NCBI GenBank assembly: GCA_015232865.1
Contig: JADFYU010000023.1
Span: 1 to 45,808 of the forward strand
Reading direction: 5' to 3'
DNA from: Magnetococcales bacterium
GTDB lineage: Bacteria > Pseudomonadota > Magnetococcia > Magnetococcales > UBA8363
Length of the DNA: 45,808 bases
Positions within the stretch are counted from its first letter, which is position 1. Every line of letters starts with the position of its first letter. The notes under the pieces were generated by a model. The model had not been told where the DNA came from. It saw only the letters and a program-made list of their open reading frames with translations, and did no database searches. The position numbers and the translations under genes were made by a program. This document shows, piece after piece, positions 18,378 through 27,482 of the stretch.

Positions 18378-19595
18378 ATGTCAAGATTGGTCCCCCCCCA
18401 TGGCGGCGGTGAATTAAAACCGTTATTGCTCACCGGACAAGCTCTGGCGGATGCGTTGGAAAAAGCCAAAGGTCTGGAGAAAGTCAACATGTCCTCTCGT
18501 GAGGCCGGTGATCTGATCATGCTTGGAATCGGAGCGTTCACGCCGCTGGATGGTTTTATGCAGCAGGCTGATTGGGCGGGTGTCGTCGAAAACTCCAAGT
18601 TGGCCAATGGTGTTTTCTGGCCGCTGCCGGTTACGCTCTCCGTCTCTCAGCAGCAAGCTGACGGCTTGCGGATTGGACAAGAGGTTGCGCTGATCGACGG
18701 CGAGTCCGGTGAGATCGGCGGTATCATGACGGTGCGGGATAAATACACCATCGACAAGAAAAAAGAGTGTCTTTCTGCCTTCCAAACCGACGAGATGGAT
18801 CATCCGGGCGTTCAGAAGGTCATGGCTCAGGAGGCGGTCAATATCGGTGGTGACGTCCAGGTTCTCTCCGAGGGTGAATTCCCTGAGAAATACAAAGAGA
18901 TCTACATGCGACCAGCGGAAACGCGGGCTTTGTTCCAGGAGAAGGGTTGGAGCAACGTCGCAGCCTTTCAGACCCGGAATCCCATGCACCGCTCCCACGA
19001 ATTTCTGGCCAAGATTGCCGTCGAAATTCTCGATGGCGTTTTGGTCCATTCGGTTTTGGGTAAGCTCAAACCGGGCGATATTCCGGCTGAGGTTCGTTCG
19101 GAGGCCATCAATACCCTGCTGGAGAACTATTTTGTCGATGGGACGGTGGTTCAGGCCGGGTATCCCATGGAGATGCGCTATGCCGGTCCCAAAGAGGCGC
19201 TTCTGCACGCAGTTTTCAGACAGAATTTTGGTTGTTCCTACCTGATCGTTGGGCGGGATCACGCCGGTGTCGGTGACTATTACGGTCCCTTTGATGCCCA
19301 GTTGATTTTTGATCAGGTGCCTGTTTCCGAGTTGCAATGTCGTCCTTTGAAGATCGACTGGACATTCTACTGCTACAAGTGTGGCGGAATGGCCTCCATG
19401 AAGACCTGTCCTCATGGCAAAGAGGATCGCTTGCTGCTTTCCGGCACGGCTCTGCGCAAAATGCTCTCCGAAGGAACACAGCCTCCGGCTGAGTTCAGTC
19501 GCCCGGAGGTGGTGACCATTTTGCAGAAATATTATGCCGGCCTGAATGAGGCGGACAAGGTGGAAGTCAAACTCAACAAAGCGGCGACCGGCTGA
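18378..19595 (+). CDS. sat: ATP sulfurylase (sulfate adenylyltransferase)
   Basis: 405 residues from ATG 18378 ([11 protein letters not shown]), which follows an AGAGGAGAG ribosome binding site; the longer frame upstream overlaps rdgB. This is the homo-oligomeric Sat of sulfur oxidisers and sulfate reducers, not CysDN. In sulfur oxidation it runs towards ATP and sulfate from APS and pyrophosphate. Motifs: [11 protein letters not shown] (substrate loop), [17 protein letters not shown], and a four-residue zinc site in CYKCGG and CPHGKED. aprAB, its usual partner, is not in the window. A palindromic terminator follows. Confidence 0.96.
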   Translation: MSRLVPPHGGGELKPLLLTGQALADALEKAKGLEKVNMSSREAGDLIMLGIGAFTPLDGFMQQADWAGVVENSKLANGVFWPLPVTLSVSQQQADGLRIGQEVALIDGESGEIGGIMTVRDKYTIDKKKECLSAFQTDEMDHPGVQKVMAQEAVNIGGDVQVLSEGEFPEKYKEIYMRPAETRALFQEKGWSNVAAFQTRNPMHRSHEFLAKIAVEILDGVLVHSVLGKLKPGDIPAEVRSEAINTLLENYFVDGTVVQAGYPMEMRYAGPKEALLHAVFRQNFGCSYLIVGRDHAGVGDYYGPFDAQLIFDQVPVSELQCRPLKIDWTFYCYKCGGMASMKTCPHGKEDRLLLSGTALRKMLSEGTQPPAEFSRPEVVTILQKYYAGLNEADKVEVKLNKAATG

Positions 19596-19673
19596 GATCC
19601 GTAGCCCCTCCCTTTTGATGGGAATAAAGGCAGGTGATCGGTCTCAGCTCTCCTGCCAATAAAATGGCCAGTT

Positions 19674-19731
19674 CGGAGGTGTCAATAAAAAAGGGAGTCC
19701 GTTTGGGCTCCCTTTTTTATTGACACCTCCG
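19674..19731. terminator. Bidirectional-looking terminator with perfect 24-bp arms
   Basis: Arms 19674-19697 and 19708-19731 are exact inverted repeats around a 10-base loop. The inner part pairs AAAAAAGGGAG with CTCCCTTTTTT, which makes it a terminator on either strand, but the perfect pairing continues outward through GGAGGTGTCAAT/ATTGACACCTCC. A second small hairpin (GGCAGG/CCTGCC, about 19629-19656) lies just upstream. Confidence 0.85.
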
Positions 19732-19792
19732 GCAGAGGGCGTAGCGGGTTGTCAACAGGTTCGATCGAGAAAGTTAAGGAAGAGGTATAAAG

Positions 19793-20230
19793 ATGGTGAT
19801 TCGACCCTGCGGTCTATGGGTGGAGCAGGGGCGGTTGTTGACCATGAGATATCAATACAGTGGTCAAGACCGTTTTAATCTGCCAGGAGGGAATCGGGAG
19901 CCGGGAGAGGCCTCTGGTGTCGGTCTGATTCGTGAATTTCAGGAGGAAATGGGCGTTGCAATCAGTCTGGGCGATCTGCTGCTGACCGCCGAGACCGAGG
20001 CGGGAGGTCGGGAGGTGTTGCATCTGGTCTATCTGGTAGAGGCTCTTCACGGAATACCTCGACTCAATCCGCAGGAGACAAAAGCGTTGGCCTTAGTTTG
20101 GTTGGACCCGGAACAACTCCGTGAGGCTCCTTTATACCCGGCGATCGGGCCGGTTTTGGCCGATTGGATCATCAATGGGCGCGTTGAAAAAACCGCTTTA
20201 GGTTCCGTATTCCAAGAGTGGATTGCCTGA
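19793..20230 (+). CDS. Nudix hydrolase
   Basis: 145 residues, preceded by AAGGAAGAGG. The Nudix box is complete: GGNREPGEASGVGLIREFQE continuing EMGV, fitting GX5EX7REUXEEXGU with all three glutamates. The rest gives a typical small alpha/beta Nudix fold. These enzymes hydrolyse nucleoside diphosphates linked to another moiety; the substrate cannot be told (ADP-ribose, NTPs and sugar nucleotides are all possible). It stands alone between the sat terminator and the AT-rich region before the sulfur cluster. Confidence 0.9.
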   Translation: MVIRPCGLWVEQGRLLTMRYQYSGQDRFNLPGGNREPGEASGVGLIREFQEEMGVAISLGDLLLTAETEAGGREVLHLVYLVEALHGIPRLNPQETKALALVWLDPEQLREAPLYPAIGPVLADWIINGRVEKTALGSVFQEWIA

Positions 20231-20631
20231 AATGGACCTTGGGGGAGAAAAAAATAAAAAAAAATGGAACTTTTTTTTATACATTTTACCGTTGTTGAAT
20301 GGTCGATTTATCAACTTTTCGCTCTTCCTGGGCGTTATTGTCCTATTTTCCCCCTGCATGTCGGTAAAACTGATTTATTCCTGAATATTGACGTAAAAAA
20401 AAGATAATAAGCTGGAATTATTGAATAATTTTTTTTTGCACTGCAAAAATTCTCTAATAATACCAGATGGTTATTGTAACATAATAAGTACATGAACTGA
20501 ATGATTAGAATATTATAATTCTCTTAAATGTTTAAAATTATATAGAGAAATATAGGCTTGACATCGGCTATTCAGTCATTAATGATCTGCCAACCAACTG
20601 CTCCTGGATCTGCAGGTGTTGGAGATGACAA
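20231..20631 (+). promoter_or_regulatory. AT-rich control region upstream of the DUF302-fcc genes
   Basis: About 400 very AT-rich bases with no gene. The best promoter is TTGACA at 20558-20563 with TAATGA at 20580-20585 (16-base spacer). A TATAAT at 20514-20519 is a second -10 candidate without a good -35. The strong AT bias contrasts with the flanking genes and fits a regulated promoter for the sulfur cluster. Confidence 0.45.
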
Positions 20632-20748
20632 ATGAGAGTGGTTACTGATGTTTTCTGCGGCCAATCCGGTGGGATGGATCTAAATTCAGATGATTTTGGA
20701 ATTCGTCGGTGGTTGGCGGAGAGCGGGTGTTGGAACTGTTTTTTTTAA
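20632..20748 (+). CDS. Possible small ORF or leader peptide (38 residues)
   Basis: An ATG at 20632 sits seven bases after GGAG (20621-20624) and opens a 38-codon frame ending TAA at 20748, only 15 bases before the DUF302 gene. The peptide has three cysteines and ends CWNCFF. The placement between a plausible promoter and the sulfur operon, with good ribosome binding site spacing, suggests a leader peptide or a small Cys-containing protein. There is no homology recognised, and chance cannot be excluded. Confidence 0.3.
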   Translation: MRVVTDVFCGQSGGMDLNSDDFGIRRWLAESGCWNCFF

Positions 20749-20763
20749 GGGGTCATATCAAGA

Positions 20764-21345
20764 ATGGGTCTAATCAGAGCGCTATTAACTATAATCGGAT
20801 TGATCGCTGTGGTCGGCGGTGGCTATGGATATGTGAAATTATCTCCCGTATTAAGTCAATTTGATCCGGGTTACATGAAGATGTATTCGGAGTTTGCCGA
20901 TCGGCTGCTGACGACCAAAGACCCGGGCGAGGCCATGATGTGGGCGGTTCCGGTGGAAGATCCCGAGCTCAAACCCGAGGATGTGATTGAATCCCTCAAG
21001 AGTCTGGCTGCGGCCAAGAATTTTATGTTTGTCGGCGAGGCGCCGTTCTACAAGCAGGTTCAGGCAATAACCGGCGAACCCTATCGTTTTATCTCCTTCC
21101 TCTCTTTTTGTGATGCGCGGGTTGGTAAAATGATGGCGGATTATCGGGATGCCTATACCGGTTTCATGCCTTGTCGCATTTCAGTTGTTGAAGACAAGCA
21201 GGGTAAATTGTGGCTCTATTCCATGAATTTGGACATGATGATCTATGGTGGAAAAAAATTGCCTGACGATTTGAGAAAAGAGGCTTTGCGGGTCAGTGAT
21301 GTCATTCAAAGCATCATGCAGGGTGCCGCCAAAGGAGAGTTTTAA
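20764..21345 (+). CDS. Membrane-anchored DUF302 protein
   Basis: 193 residues. An N-terminal helix (about 5-24) acts as signal anchor, then a short linker and a DUF302 domain (about 70-180) with EDVIESLKSLAAAKNF, a FLSFCDAR segment and the conserved FMPCRISVVEDKQGKLWLYS core. DUF302 domains occur in sulfur-oxidation and nitrite/thiosulfate loci and have no established biochemical role. The placement directly before fccAB suggests a periplasmic function in sulfide or polysulfide oxidation (inference). Two cysteines (in FCDAR and PCRIS) could be redox active or ligand binding. Confidence 0.75.
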   Translation: MGLIRALLTIIGLIAVVGGGYGYVKLSPVLSQFDPGYMKMYSEFADRLLTTKDPGEAMMWAVPVEDPELKPEDVIESLKSLAAAKNFMFVGEAPFYKQVQAITGEPYRFISFLSFCDARVGKMMADYRDAYTGFMPCRISVVEDKQGKLWLYSMNLDMMIYGGKKLPDDLRKEALRVSDVIQSIMQGAAKGEF

Positions 21346-21389
21346 GTCGTTTTATCCACGGTATTTACAGTGCGCAGTGCACGCGTGGC

Positions 21390-21419
21390 ATGGGTGGTTA
21401 GCACGGGGAAATCCCATGT
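21390..21419 (+). promoter_or_regulatory. Hairpin between the DUF302 gene and fccA
   Basis: CATGGG (21390-21395) pairs with CCCATG (21414-21419) in the 113-base gap. No T-run follows, so it is more likely an mRNA processing or stability element than a terminator. Confidence 0.3.
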
Positions 21420-21458
21420 ATAGCTGCTTTTAAATCAATGTTGTGATCGGAGGAAGAC

Positions 21459-22085
21459 ATGCAACGAAAGAAAATCCACATGTTGGTTCTAGCAGGTGGG
21501 TTGCTGGTCGGGGGGATGATGTTTAATCCTTCCAAGGCCGAAGCCGAAGCGACCCCAGCAATGCTTGCAAATACTTGTGCAGGCTGTCATGGTACGAATG
21601 GACAATCAGGCGGGCCAGCCATGCCCTCCATTGCCGGCATGCCATCAAAATTTTTGACGACCATTATGGCTGATTTCAAGAGCGGTGAGCGCCCGTCGAC
21701 CATCATGGGTCGCATTGCAAAAGGGTACGATGAAGCTGAAACCAAGCTGATAGCCGATTATTTTGCTCAGCAAAAATGGGCTAACGCCAAAAGCGCACAT
21801 CAGTCCAAAAACCGCACCAAGATCAATGCGGAGTTGGCTGACATGGGGCAAAAGCTCGTCAAGAAAGAGAAATGTGAAAAGTGCCATGAAGACGATGGCA
21901 TGACCCAAGATGAAGATACGCCACGCATGGCCGGTCAGTGGGTCGATTATCTGATTTTCAAAATGCATGATCTGAAAAATGATCAGTTGAATGTGCCTCA
22001 GCCCAAGAAGATGAAAAAACGGATCGATTCCCTGTCCGTTTCGGAGCTTGAGTCTATCGCCCACTTTTATGCCAGCCAGCAGTAA
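21459..22085 (+). CDS. fccA: Flavocytochrome c sulfide dehydrogenase, diheme cytochrome subunit
   Basis: 208 residues, preceded by GGAGGA. A Sec signal peptide (about 1-29, cutting near KAEAEA) exports a diheme c4-like cytochrome. Heme sites are CAGCH (about residue 40) and CEKCH (about residue 140), each with a later Met ligand candidate (for example in MPSIAGMP and PRMAGQW). FccA accepts electrons from the flavin subunit FccB, encoded 21 bases downstream, and passes them to soluble cytochromes. The two-domain layout and adjacent fccB make this FccA rather than a generic c4. Confidence 0.9.
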   Translation: MQRKKIHMLVLAGGLLVGGMMFNPSKAEAEATPAMLANTCAGCHGTNGQSGGPAMPSIAGMPSKFLTTIMADFKSGERPSTIMGRIAKGYDEAETKLIADYFAQQKWANAKSAHQSKNRTKINAELADMGQKLVKKEKCEKCHEDDGMTQDEDTPRMAGQWVDYLIFKMHDLKNDQLNVPQPKKMKKRIDSLSVSELESIAHFYASQQ

Positions 22086-22106
22086 TACAGGTTGAGGAGG
22101 CAAAAT

Positions 22107-23402
22107 ATGTCAAAGCTAACGCGTCGAAGTTTCGTCAAACTGACTGGTGGTGTTGCCGCTGTTGGTCTGACAGCAAGTATCGGCAGTCCGGCGATTGCCG
22201 GAAGCCATAAACATCGGGTTGTCGTCATCGGTGGCGGTTACGGTGGAGCCGTAGCGGCCAAATACATTCGCATGGCAGACTCCTCGATCAAGGTCACCCT
22301 GATCGAGAAAAATGAGCACTATTATTCCTGTCCGTTGAGCAACTGGGTTGTTGCTGGGTTCCGGGATCTGGAAGTGCAAAAATGGGGCTATGAAGGTCTG
22401 AAAGGCCATGGTGTTGACGTTGTTCATGACACCGCCACAAAAATTGATGCGGTTGCCAAGAAGGTAACGACGGCCTCAGGTAAAATGTTTGAGTACGATC
22501 AGTTGGTCGTCTCTCCTGGTGTTGGATTCCGCGATCTGGAAGGGTATGATGAGGCCGCTTCTCACGCAATGCCTCACGCCTGGAAAGCCGGTCCCCAAAC
22601 CACGCAACTGGCCAAACAGCTCAAAGCGATGAAAGATGGCGACCCCTTCATCATGGTCGCTCCGCAGAATCCGTTCCGTTGTCCTCCCGGACCGTACGAG
22701 CGGGCCAGTTTGGTTGCTCACTACCTGACCAAGCATAAACCCAAGTCAAAGGTACTCATCCTTGATTCCAAGGACAAGTTCTCCAAATTTGGTCTGTTCA
22801 CCGGCGGCTGGAAACAGTTGTATGGCTACGGAACCGAGAACAGCAAGATTGAGTGGGTTCCCGGTGGGGAAGGTGGCAAGGTTGTCCGTGTTGATGCAAA
22901 GGCCATGAAGGTTTATACCGAACTGGATGAGTTTTCCAGCTCCTGTATCAACGTTATTCCAGCCCAAAAAGCCAACCATATTGCTGTCGCAGCCGGTTTG
23001 ACCGATGATTCGGGCTGGTGTCCGGTACATCTCAATACCTTTGAATCCAAGCTGCACAAGAACGTCTATGTCATTGGTGACTCCAGTGCCGCAGCCGGAC
23101 TGCCAAAATCGGGTTATGCAGCAAACTCCGAAGCGAAAGTTTGTGCCGCAGCCGTGGTTGCCGCCATTCAGGGTAAGCCAGCTCCGACACCTTCTTATGT
23201 CAATACCTGCTACTCCATGCTAAGTCCGGATTATGGTATTTCGGTTGCTGCGGTCTATAAATTTGACCCGGCGAACCCGGATAAAGTACAGAGTGTCAGT
23301 GGTGGTCTTTCACCGACTGAGGCCCCAGATTTCGTTCGTAAGCAAGAAGCGCTTTATAACGAGAGCTGGTATCAAAGCATTATGGCCGATACCTTCGGCT
23401 AA
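22107..23402 (+). CDS. fccB: Flavocytochrome c sulfide dehydrogenase, flavoprotein subunit
   Basis: 431 residues from ATG 22107, six bases after AGGAGG. A Tat signal (TRRSFVK) leads to export as a folded, FAD-loaded protein. The Rossmann motif is VVVIGGGYGGAVAAKYI. Cys75 in YYSCPLSNW matches the covalent FAD-attachment Cys, and Cys192 (RCPPGPYE) with Cys368 (VNTCYSM) matches the redox disulfide pair of the Allochromatium enzyme, with spacing consistent after signal removal. A C-terminal FCSD domain is present. It oxidises sulfide to sulfur or polysulfide in the periplasm and reduces FccA. A terminator follows 35 bases after the stop. Confidence 0.95.
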   Translation: MSKLTRRSFVKLTGGVAAVGLTASIGSPAIAGSHKHRVVVIGGGYGGAVAAKYIRMADSSIKVTLIEKNEHYYSCPLSNWVVAGFRDLEVQKWGYEGLKGHGVDVVHDTATKIDAVAKKVTTASGKMFEYDQLVVSPGVGFRDLEGYDEAASHAMPHAWKAGPQTTQLAKQLKAMKDGDPFIMVAPQNPFRCPPGPYERASLVAHYLTKHKPKSKVLILDSKDKFSKFGLFTGGWKQLYGYGTENSKIEWVPGGEGGKVVRVDAKAMKVYTELDEFSSSCINVIPAQKANHIAVAAGLTDDSGWCPVHLNTFESKLHKNVYVIGDSSAAAGLPKSGYAANSEAKVCAAAVVAAIQGKPAPTPSYVNTCYSMLSPDYGISVAAVYKFDPANPDKVQSVSGGLSPTEAPDFVRKQEALYNESWYQSIMADTFG

Positions 23403-23436
23403 GAGTCAGGTATTTTTGCAAGTTGATGATCATATG

Positions 23437-23470
23437 AAAAGCGGGGTACTGTATGGTGCCTCGCTTTTTT
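23437..23470 (+). terminator. Rho-independent terminator of fccAB
   Basis: AAAAGCGGGGTAC pairs with GTGCCTCGCTTTT (13 pairs with two G-T) around a 6-base loop and runs into a T tract. It separates fccAB from the tetraheme-soxYZ genes. Confidence 0.85.
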
Positions 23471-23779
23471 TTATCCTGTAACCCGGTTTTTTTACGCCCA
23501 CGCTCTGAATAACATATTATGTTTGTTAAAATAGGGTTTGTATATAAACAATTGTAAATAAAAGGGTAATTTTTGTAATTTGTTTGTTTGGAAGGTAGAA
23601 AAATTATAAAAAAATGGACATTTTAATAGTAGATCCTTGCTTAGCCATTTTTTTTGTGTAAAATAATCCACTCTGTTTGGTTTGCTGATTGACGGTTTTT
23701 TGATTCGGTTTGTTGCCGAAGGAGAACAGGCGCATTTTTTAAGTTTCTCTAGACCAATAGAAAGGAGTCGGTGGAGAAT
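23471..23779 (+). promoter_or_regulatory. AT-rich promoter region of the tetraheme cytochrome-soxYZ genes
   Basis: About 310 AT-rich bases with no gene. A candidate promoter is TTGCTT (23637-23642) and TAAAAT (23659-23664), 16 bases apart. A ribosome binding site (GGTGGAG) precedes the ATG at 23780. Confidence 0.35.
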
Positions 23780-24391
23780 ATGAAACAATTTATCAGGAAG
23801 TTATGGAACACCTTGTCACGCCCAAGTCAGTTGTCGTTGGGGTTGATACTGGGTGGTGGTTTTTTTGCAGGATTTGTGTTTTTCATTGTGTTTCACTTTG
23901 GAATGACTGCAACAAACTCTATGGAGCTGTGTATCTCTTGTCACGAGATGGAAGGGGTTTATGAAGAGTATAAAAAATCGCCGCATTATTCCAGTGCATC
24001 AGGTGTTCGGGCAACCTGTTCCGATTGTCATGTTCCCCATGGCAAGACCTTCGGTGATTGGATTGATAAATTTTTGGCCAAGCTGACCATTGGGACCAAG
24101 GATATTTATCAACACACAATTGGAACCTACGATACCAAGGAAAAGTTTGAAGCCGCCCGCTATGAGATGGCCCAACACGTCCTTGAAAACATGAGGAAAC
24201 GAGACTCGAAGGAGTGTCGTCACTGTCACTCCTTGGATGCCATGGATTTGGCCGAGCAGGATAAGTCCGCTGCCAGAAAACATAAGCGGGTGATGGAAAA
24301 GGGTGACAAAACCTGTATAGACTGTCATACCGGTATAGCTCATGAAGAGCCGGAGGAGCCAGAAGAGCCGGACGAAAAGGATGAAAAATAG
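23780..24391 (+). CDS. NapC/NirT-type membrane tetraheme cytochrome c
   Basis: 203 residues from ATG 23780. A single N-terminal membrane helix (about 18-42) anchors a periplasmic domain with four heme sites: CISCH, CSDCH, CRHCH and CIDCH. The flanking sequence (MELCISCHEME, CSDCHVPHG, CIDCHTGIAH) is NapC/NirT/NrfH-like. This family moves electrons between the quinone pool and periplasmic proteins. The C-terminus is a highly acidic Glu/Pro/Asp tail of about 17 residues, unusual for the family and possibly a docking site. It lies between fccAB and soxYZ and not near a nitrate or nitrite reductase, so a role in sulfur-derived electron flow is inferred. Confidence 0.88.
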   Translation: MKQFIRKLWNTLSRPSQLSLGLILGGGFFAGFVFFIVFHFGMTATNSMELCISCHEMEGVYEEYKKSPHYSSASGVRATCSDCHVPHGKTFGDWIDKFLAKLTIGTKDIYQHTIGTYDTKEKFEAARYEMAQHVLENMRKRDSKECRHCHSLDAMDLAEQDKSAARKHKRVMEKGDKTCIDCHTGIAHEEPEEPEEPDEKDEK

Positions 24392-24464
24392 GGACGATCG
24401 GTTCAGATGGATTGATCAGGCCCAGGTTACATTGTGGATCCAGTTGAAATTGTGAGGGATGAAA

Positions 24465-24947
24465 ATGGAAATTGAAAGTAACAAGGCAATAAGCCGTAGA
24501 GTATTTTTTCGTCAGGTTGGCACCACCGGGGCTGCTGTTGCTATCGCCGGTTCTGCTCTGAGTCTGGCCCCGAAGGCCGCTCGGGCCGATGGGGTAGAGG
24601 CTTTGATTGCCGAGAAAATGGGAGCCGGCGAGATTACACGCGGTTTAGTCAGCATCGACACCGCAGCCTCAGCCGATAATGGTGCGTTGGTGCGGATGCC
24701 GGTCAAGGTTGATCACCCCATGGAGCCGGACAATTATATCGAATCCGTTGGTCTTTTTGTCGATAACAACCCCAAACCGTTTGTGGCGCAATATAATTTT
24801 ACGCCGGAATGTGGTGTGGTCGATTTTGAGTGCCGGATTAAAATGGCCAAAACTTCCAAGGTTCGTGCCATTGCCAAGACCAATTCTGGTAAACTTTATG
24901 ATTTTGTTATGGAAATCCAGGTTGCCGAGGGTGGGTGTGCCGGTTGA
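24465..24947 (+). CDS. soxY: Sulfur carrier protein SoxY
   Basis: 160 residues from ATG 24465; ATG 24459 abuts the GAGGG site too closely. A Tat signal (SRRVFFRQ, then a hydrophobic stretch to KAARAD) leads to export. The SoxY domain follows, ending in the swinging-arm motif GGCAG with the carrier Cys third from the C-terminus (the consensus is GGCGG). SoxY carries thiosulfate- or sulfide-derived sulfur as a cysteine conjugate in complex with SoxZ. soxXA, soxB and soxCD are absent nearby, as in organisms that use SoxYZ with partial Sox or Fcc routes. Confidence 0.93.
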   Translation: MEIESNKAISRRVFFRQVGTTGAAVAIAGSALSLAPKAARADGVEALIAEKMGAGEITRGLVSIDTAASADNGALVRMPVKVDHPMEPDNYIESVGLFVDNNPKPFVAQYNFTPECGVVDFECRIKMAKTSKVRAIAKTNSGKLYDFVMEIQVAEGGCAG

Positions 24948-25017
24948 TGGCTTCTTGTCCCTGTTCTGCTGGTCTATATAAATAAAACCATTCAACATAT
25001 CGTTTGGAGATTGCATC

Positions 25018-25350
25018 ATGGCAATTGGAGATCCCAAAGTACGAGGCCCCCGCAAATCGGTTGCTCAAGGGTCCATCGTTCAGTTTAAAACCCTGCTCAA
25101 GCATCCGATGGAGAGTGGGTTGCGTAAAAACAAAGAGACGGGAGAGCCGATCCCGGCACACTTCGTGGAGAGTGTGAAGGTAACGTATGCGGGTAAAGTG
25201 GTAATCGATGCCGTCTGGAGCGGTTCCATCTCAAAAAACCCCTTCTTCTCTTTTTCCTTGAAGGCCAACGAGAGTGGGCCGGTCGTGGTTACCTGGAAAG
25301 ATAATCAGGCGATGGAGTTTACCGCAGAGGCCTCTTTGACCGTCTCCTGA
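25018..25350 (+). CDS. soxZ: SoxZ, partner of SoxY
   Basis: 110 residues, no signal peptide; it is exported as a complex with Tat-borne SoxY, as known for the family. It has the immunoglobulin-like SoxZ fold with VQFKTLLKHPMESGLRK, PAHFVESV and ISKNPFFSFSLKA segments. It stabilises SoxY and helps present the carrier Cys. The gene begins 70 bases after soxY and is followed by a terminator. Confidence 0.95.
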   Translation: MAIGDPKVRGPRKSVAQGSIVQFKTLLKHPMESGLRKNKETGEPIPAHFVESVKVTYAGKVVIDAVWSGSISKNPFFSFSLKANESGPVVVTWKDNQAMEFTAEASLTVS

Positions 25351-25370
25351 GGTCAAAACCAATTCAGTCC

Positions 25371-25406
25371 GAAAAAAACCCGCCGGAATCAGGCGGGTTC
25401 TTTTTG
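25371..25406. terminator. Bidirectional terminator between soxZ and hslU
   Basis: AACCCGCC pairs with GGCGGGTT around a 7-base loop, with an A-run before and CTTTTTG after, so it can serve soxZ on the plus strand and hslVU on the minus strand. Confidence 0.85.
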
Positions 25407-25522
25407 CCGATTTAAAAAAACGGCGGTCGTGCATGGTGTGATCCATTGAGTTGTCCGGTGCAACCGGAAAGGTCGCCGTCAACTTGCCGGTGATCAGATC
25501 TTCATTTTTCTCCTTTGCCGGG

Positions 25523-26914
25523 TCAAAGAATATATCGGGAAAGATCCTCATTTTCTGAAAGATCCTGGAGTTGGGCGCGGACATAGTCGCCGTCGATTGT
25601 AATGGTTTCTCCATGGCGGTCCGGGGCAGAAAAGGAGAGTTCATCCAATAGTTTTTCCATGACGGTGTGGAGCCGTCGGGCGCCGATGTTCTCGGTGGTT
25701 TCGTTGACATGGGCGGCAATTTCAGCAATGGCCTGAATGGCGTCGTCATGAAAGCGGAGGGTGATCTGTTCGGTGGCCAGCAATGCCTCATATTGACGAA
25801 TCAAGGCATTTTCCGGCTCGGTGAGGATTCGTACGAACTCCGCCACACCCAGACTGTTCAACTCGACCCGAATGGGCAGCCGTCCTTGGAGTTCGGGTAG
25901 AAGATCGGAAGGTTTGGAAAGTTGAAAGGCCCCGGAGGCGATAAAGAGGATATGGTCGGTTTTGATCATGCCGTGTTTGGTGGAGACGGTGGTTCCTTCA
26001 ACCAGAGGCAGTAAATCCCGCTGTACCCCCTCACGAGAGACATCGGCTCCTCCGCGCAATTCGGAGCTGCGGGCGCAGACCTTGTCCAACTCATCGATAA
26101 AAACAATGCCATACTGTTCTACCCGTTCCAACGCGGTCCGTTTGGTCTTGTCCCGATCCACCAGTTTGGCCGCCTCTTCGTTGGTCAACAGAGCCATGGC
26201 CTCCTTGATGTTGACCCGCCGTTTGCTGGACTGATTGCCGCCGAGCATGCCACCCAACATCTCTTGAAGATTGATTCCCTCCATTCCCTGAGGCGTAAAA
26301 ACCTCCATGGTCGGGCCGGAGTTGGGTTCGCGGATTTCGATTTCGATCTCCCGTTCGTTCAGTTGACCTTCGCGGAGCATTTTTCTAAATTTTTGTCGGG
26401 TAGAGGAGTTTTCCGGGGCCGGGGCGGCTTGATCGATAGTCGAGCCGAAAAGATTGCCTAGATGTTTTGGGTTGTTATGGCCGGATTGTTGTGATGGAGG
26501 TGGTGAGAGCAGAATGTCAAGAATGCGCTCCTCGGCCAGATCTTCGGCCTGCCTGTGCACCGATTTTTTGGTTTGTTCGGTGGCCATTTTGATGGCCATG
26601 TCCATCAGATCCCGAATGATGGACTCCACATCGCGTCCGACGTAACCCACCTCGGTAAATTTGGTCGCCTCGACCTTGATAAAGGGGGCGTTGGCCAGGC
26701 GTGCCAATCGGCGGGCGATTTCGGTTTTTCCAACACCGGTCGGTCCAATCATGAGGATGTTTTTTGGATAGACCTCCTCCCGCATGATCGGGTCCAACAG
26801 GCGACGCCGCCAGCGATTGCGCAAGGCTATGGCAACCGCTCGTTTGGCATCCGTCTGGCCGATGATGTAGCGGTCTAACTCAGAAACAGTTTCTCGAGGG
26901 GTGTATTCGGTCAT
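25523..26914 (-). CDS. hslU: ATP-dependent protease ATPase subunit HslU
   Basis: 463 residues. A AAA+ unfoldase that feeds substrates to HslV. Motifs: N-terminal [16 protein letters not shown], Walker [10 protein letters not shown] (residues 57-65), the pore loop GYVGRDVES, Walker [12 protein letters not shown], sensor and Arg finger regions near GRLPIRVEL, and the C-terminal SRYIL tail that inserts into HslV to activate it. The I-domain (about 110-240) is present. The start overlaps hslV by 4 bases (ATGA). Confidence 0.97.
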   Translation of the reverse strand: MTEYTPRETVSELDRYIIGQTDAKRAVAIALRNRWRRRLLDPIMREEVYPKNILMIGPTGVGKTEIARRLARLANAPFIKVEATKFTEVGYVGRDVESIIRDLMDMAIKMATEQTKKSVHRQAEDLAEERILDILLSPPPSQQSGHNNPKHLGNLFGSTIDQAAPAPENSSTRQKFRKMLREGQLNEREIEIEIREPNSGPTMEVFTPQGMEGINLQEMLGGMLGGNQSSKRRVNIKEAMALLTNEEAAKLVDRDKTKRTALERVEQYGIVFIDELDKVCARSSELRGGADVSREGVQRDLLPLVEGTTVSTKHGMIKTDHILFIASGAFQLSKPSDLLPELQGRLPIRVELNSLGVAEFVRILTEPENALIRQYEALLATEQITLRFHDDAIQAIAEIAAHVNETTENIGARRLHTVMEKLLDELSFSAPDRHGETITIDGDYVRAQLQDLSENEDLSRYIL

Positions 26915-27441
26915 TGTAGCTCTTCGATGACAAAGTTGGTATTGGTATAGATGCAGATATCGGCGGTGATTTTCAGGGCCTCTTCGGTGATTTGACGGGG
27001 AGAGAGTTCGGTGTTGTCGAGCAAGGCTCTGGCAGCCGCCTGAGCGTAGGCACCGCCGGAGCCGATGGCCAGAATTCCATGTTCAGGCTCCAGGACATCC
27101 CCAGTGCCGGAGATCAGCAGACTGGTTGATGAATCAACGACCGCCAGCATGGCCTCCAGCCGTCGCAGAGCCCGATCGGTTCGCCAGTCTTTGGCCATTT
27201 CGACCGCTGCGCGGGTCAAATGGCCGCTGTGTTTGGAAAGTTTGCCCTCAAACCGCTCAAAAAGAGTGAAGGCGTCGGCGGTCGAACCGGCAAAGCCGGC
27301 TAAAATCCTGCCGTCGAGCATGGTGCGAACTTTTCGGGCATTGGATTTGACGACAATGCTGCCCAGGGTAACCTGACCGTCGCCACCCAAGACAACGGTG
27401 CTACCCCGTCTGACCGATAAGATGGTGGTGCCTTTAAACAT
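26911..27441 (-). CDS. hslV: ATP-dependent protease subunit HslV
   Basis: 176 residues. A proteasome-like threonine peptidase that forms double hexamers capped by HslU. The nucleophile is expected to be Thr5 after removal of MFKG; the family more often starts M-T-T, and a short propeptide as here is known from CodW-like and some other HslVs. The [16 protein letters not shown] and [17 protein letters not shown] segments are conserved, and Lys at KSNARK is present. First gene of hslVU, divergent from bpt. Confidence 0.96.
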   Translation of the reverse strand: MFKGTTILSVRRGSTVVLGGDGQVTLGSIVVKSNARKVRTMLDGRILAGFAGSTADAFTLFERFEGKLSKHSGHLTRAAVEMAKDWRTDRALRRLEAMLAVVDSSTSLLISGTGDVLEPEHGILAIGSGGAYAQAAARALLDNTELSPRQITEEALKITADICIYTNTNFVIEELQ

Positions 27442-27482
27442 GACATTTCGCTTTCGTTAATTTCTGTTCTGCGTCGCTGATG

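Noticed and set aside
21390..21405. Sigma-54 promoter before fccA (TGGCAT...TTAGC)
   Set aside because: The spacing between the GG and GC elements is two bases too long.
25231..25791. 186-codon minus-strand frame overlapping soxZ and hslU ends
   Set aside because: It runs across the soxZ-hslU terminator and overlaps two certain genes in other frames.
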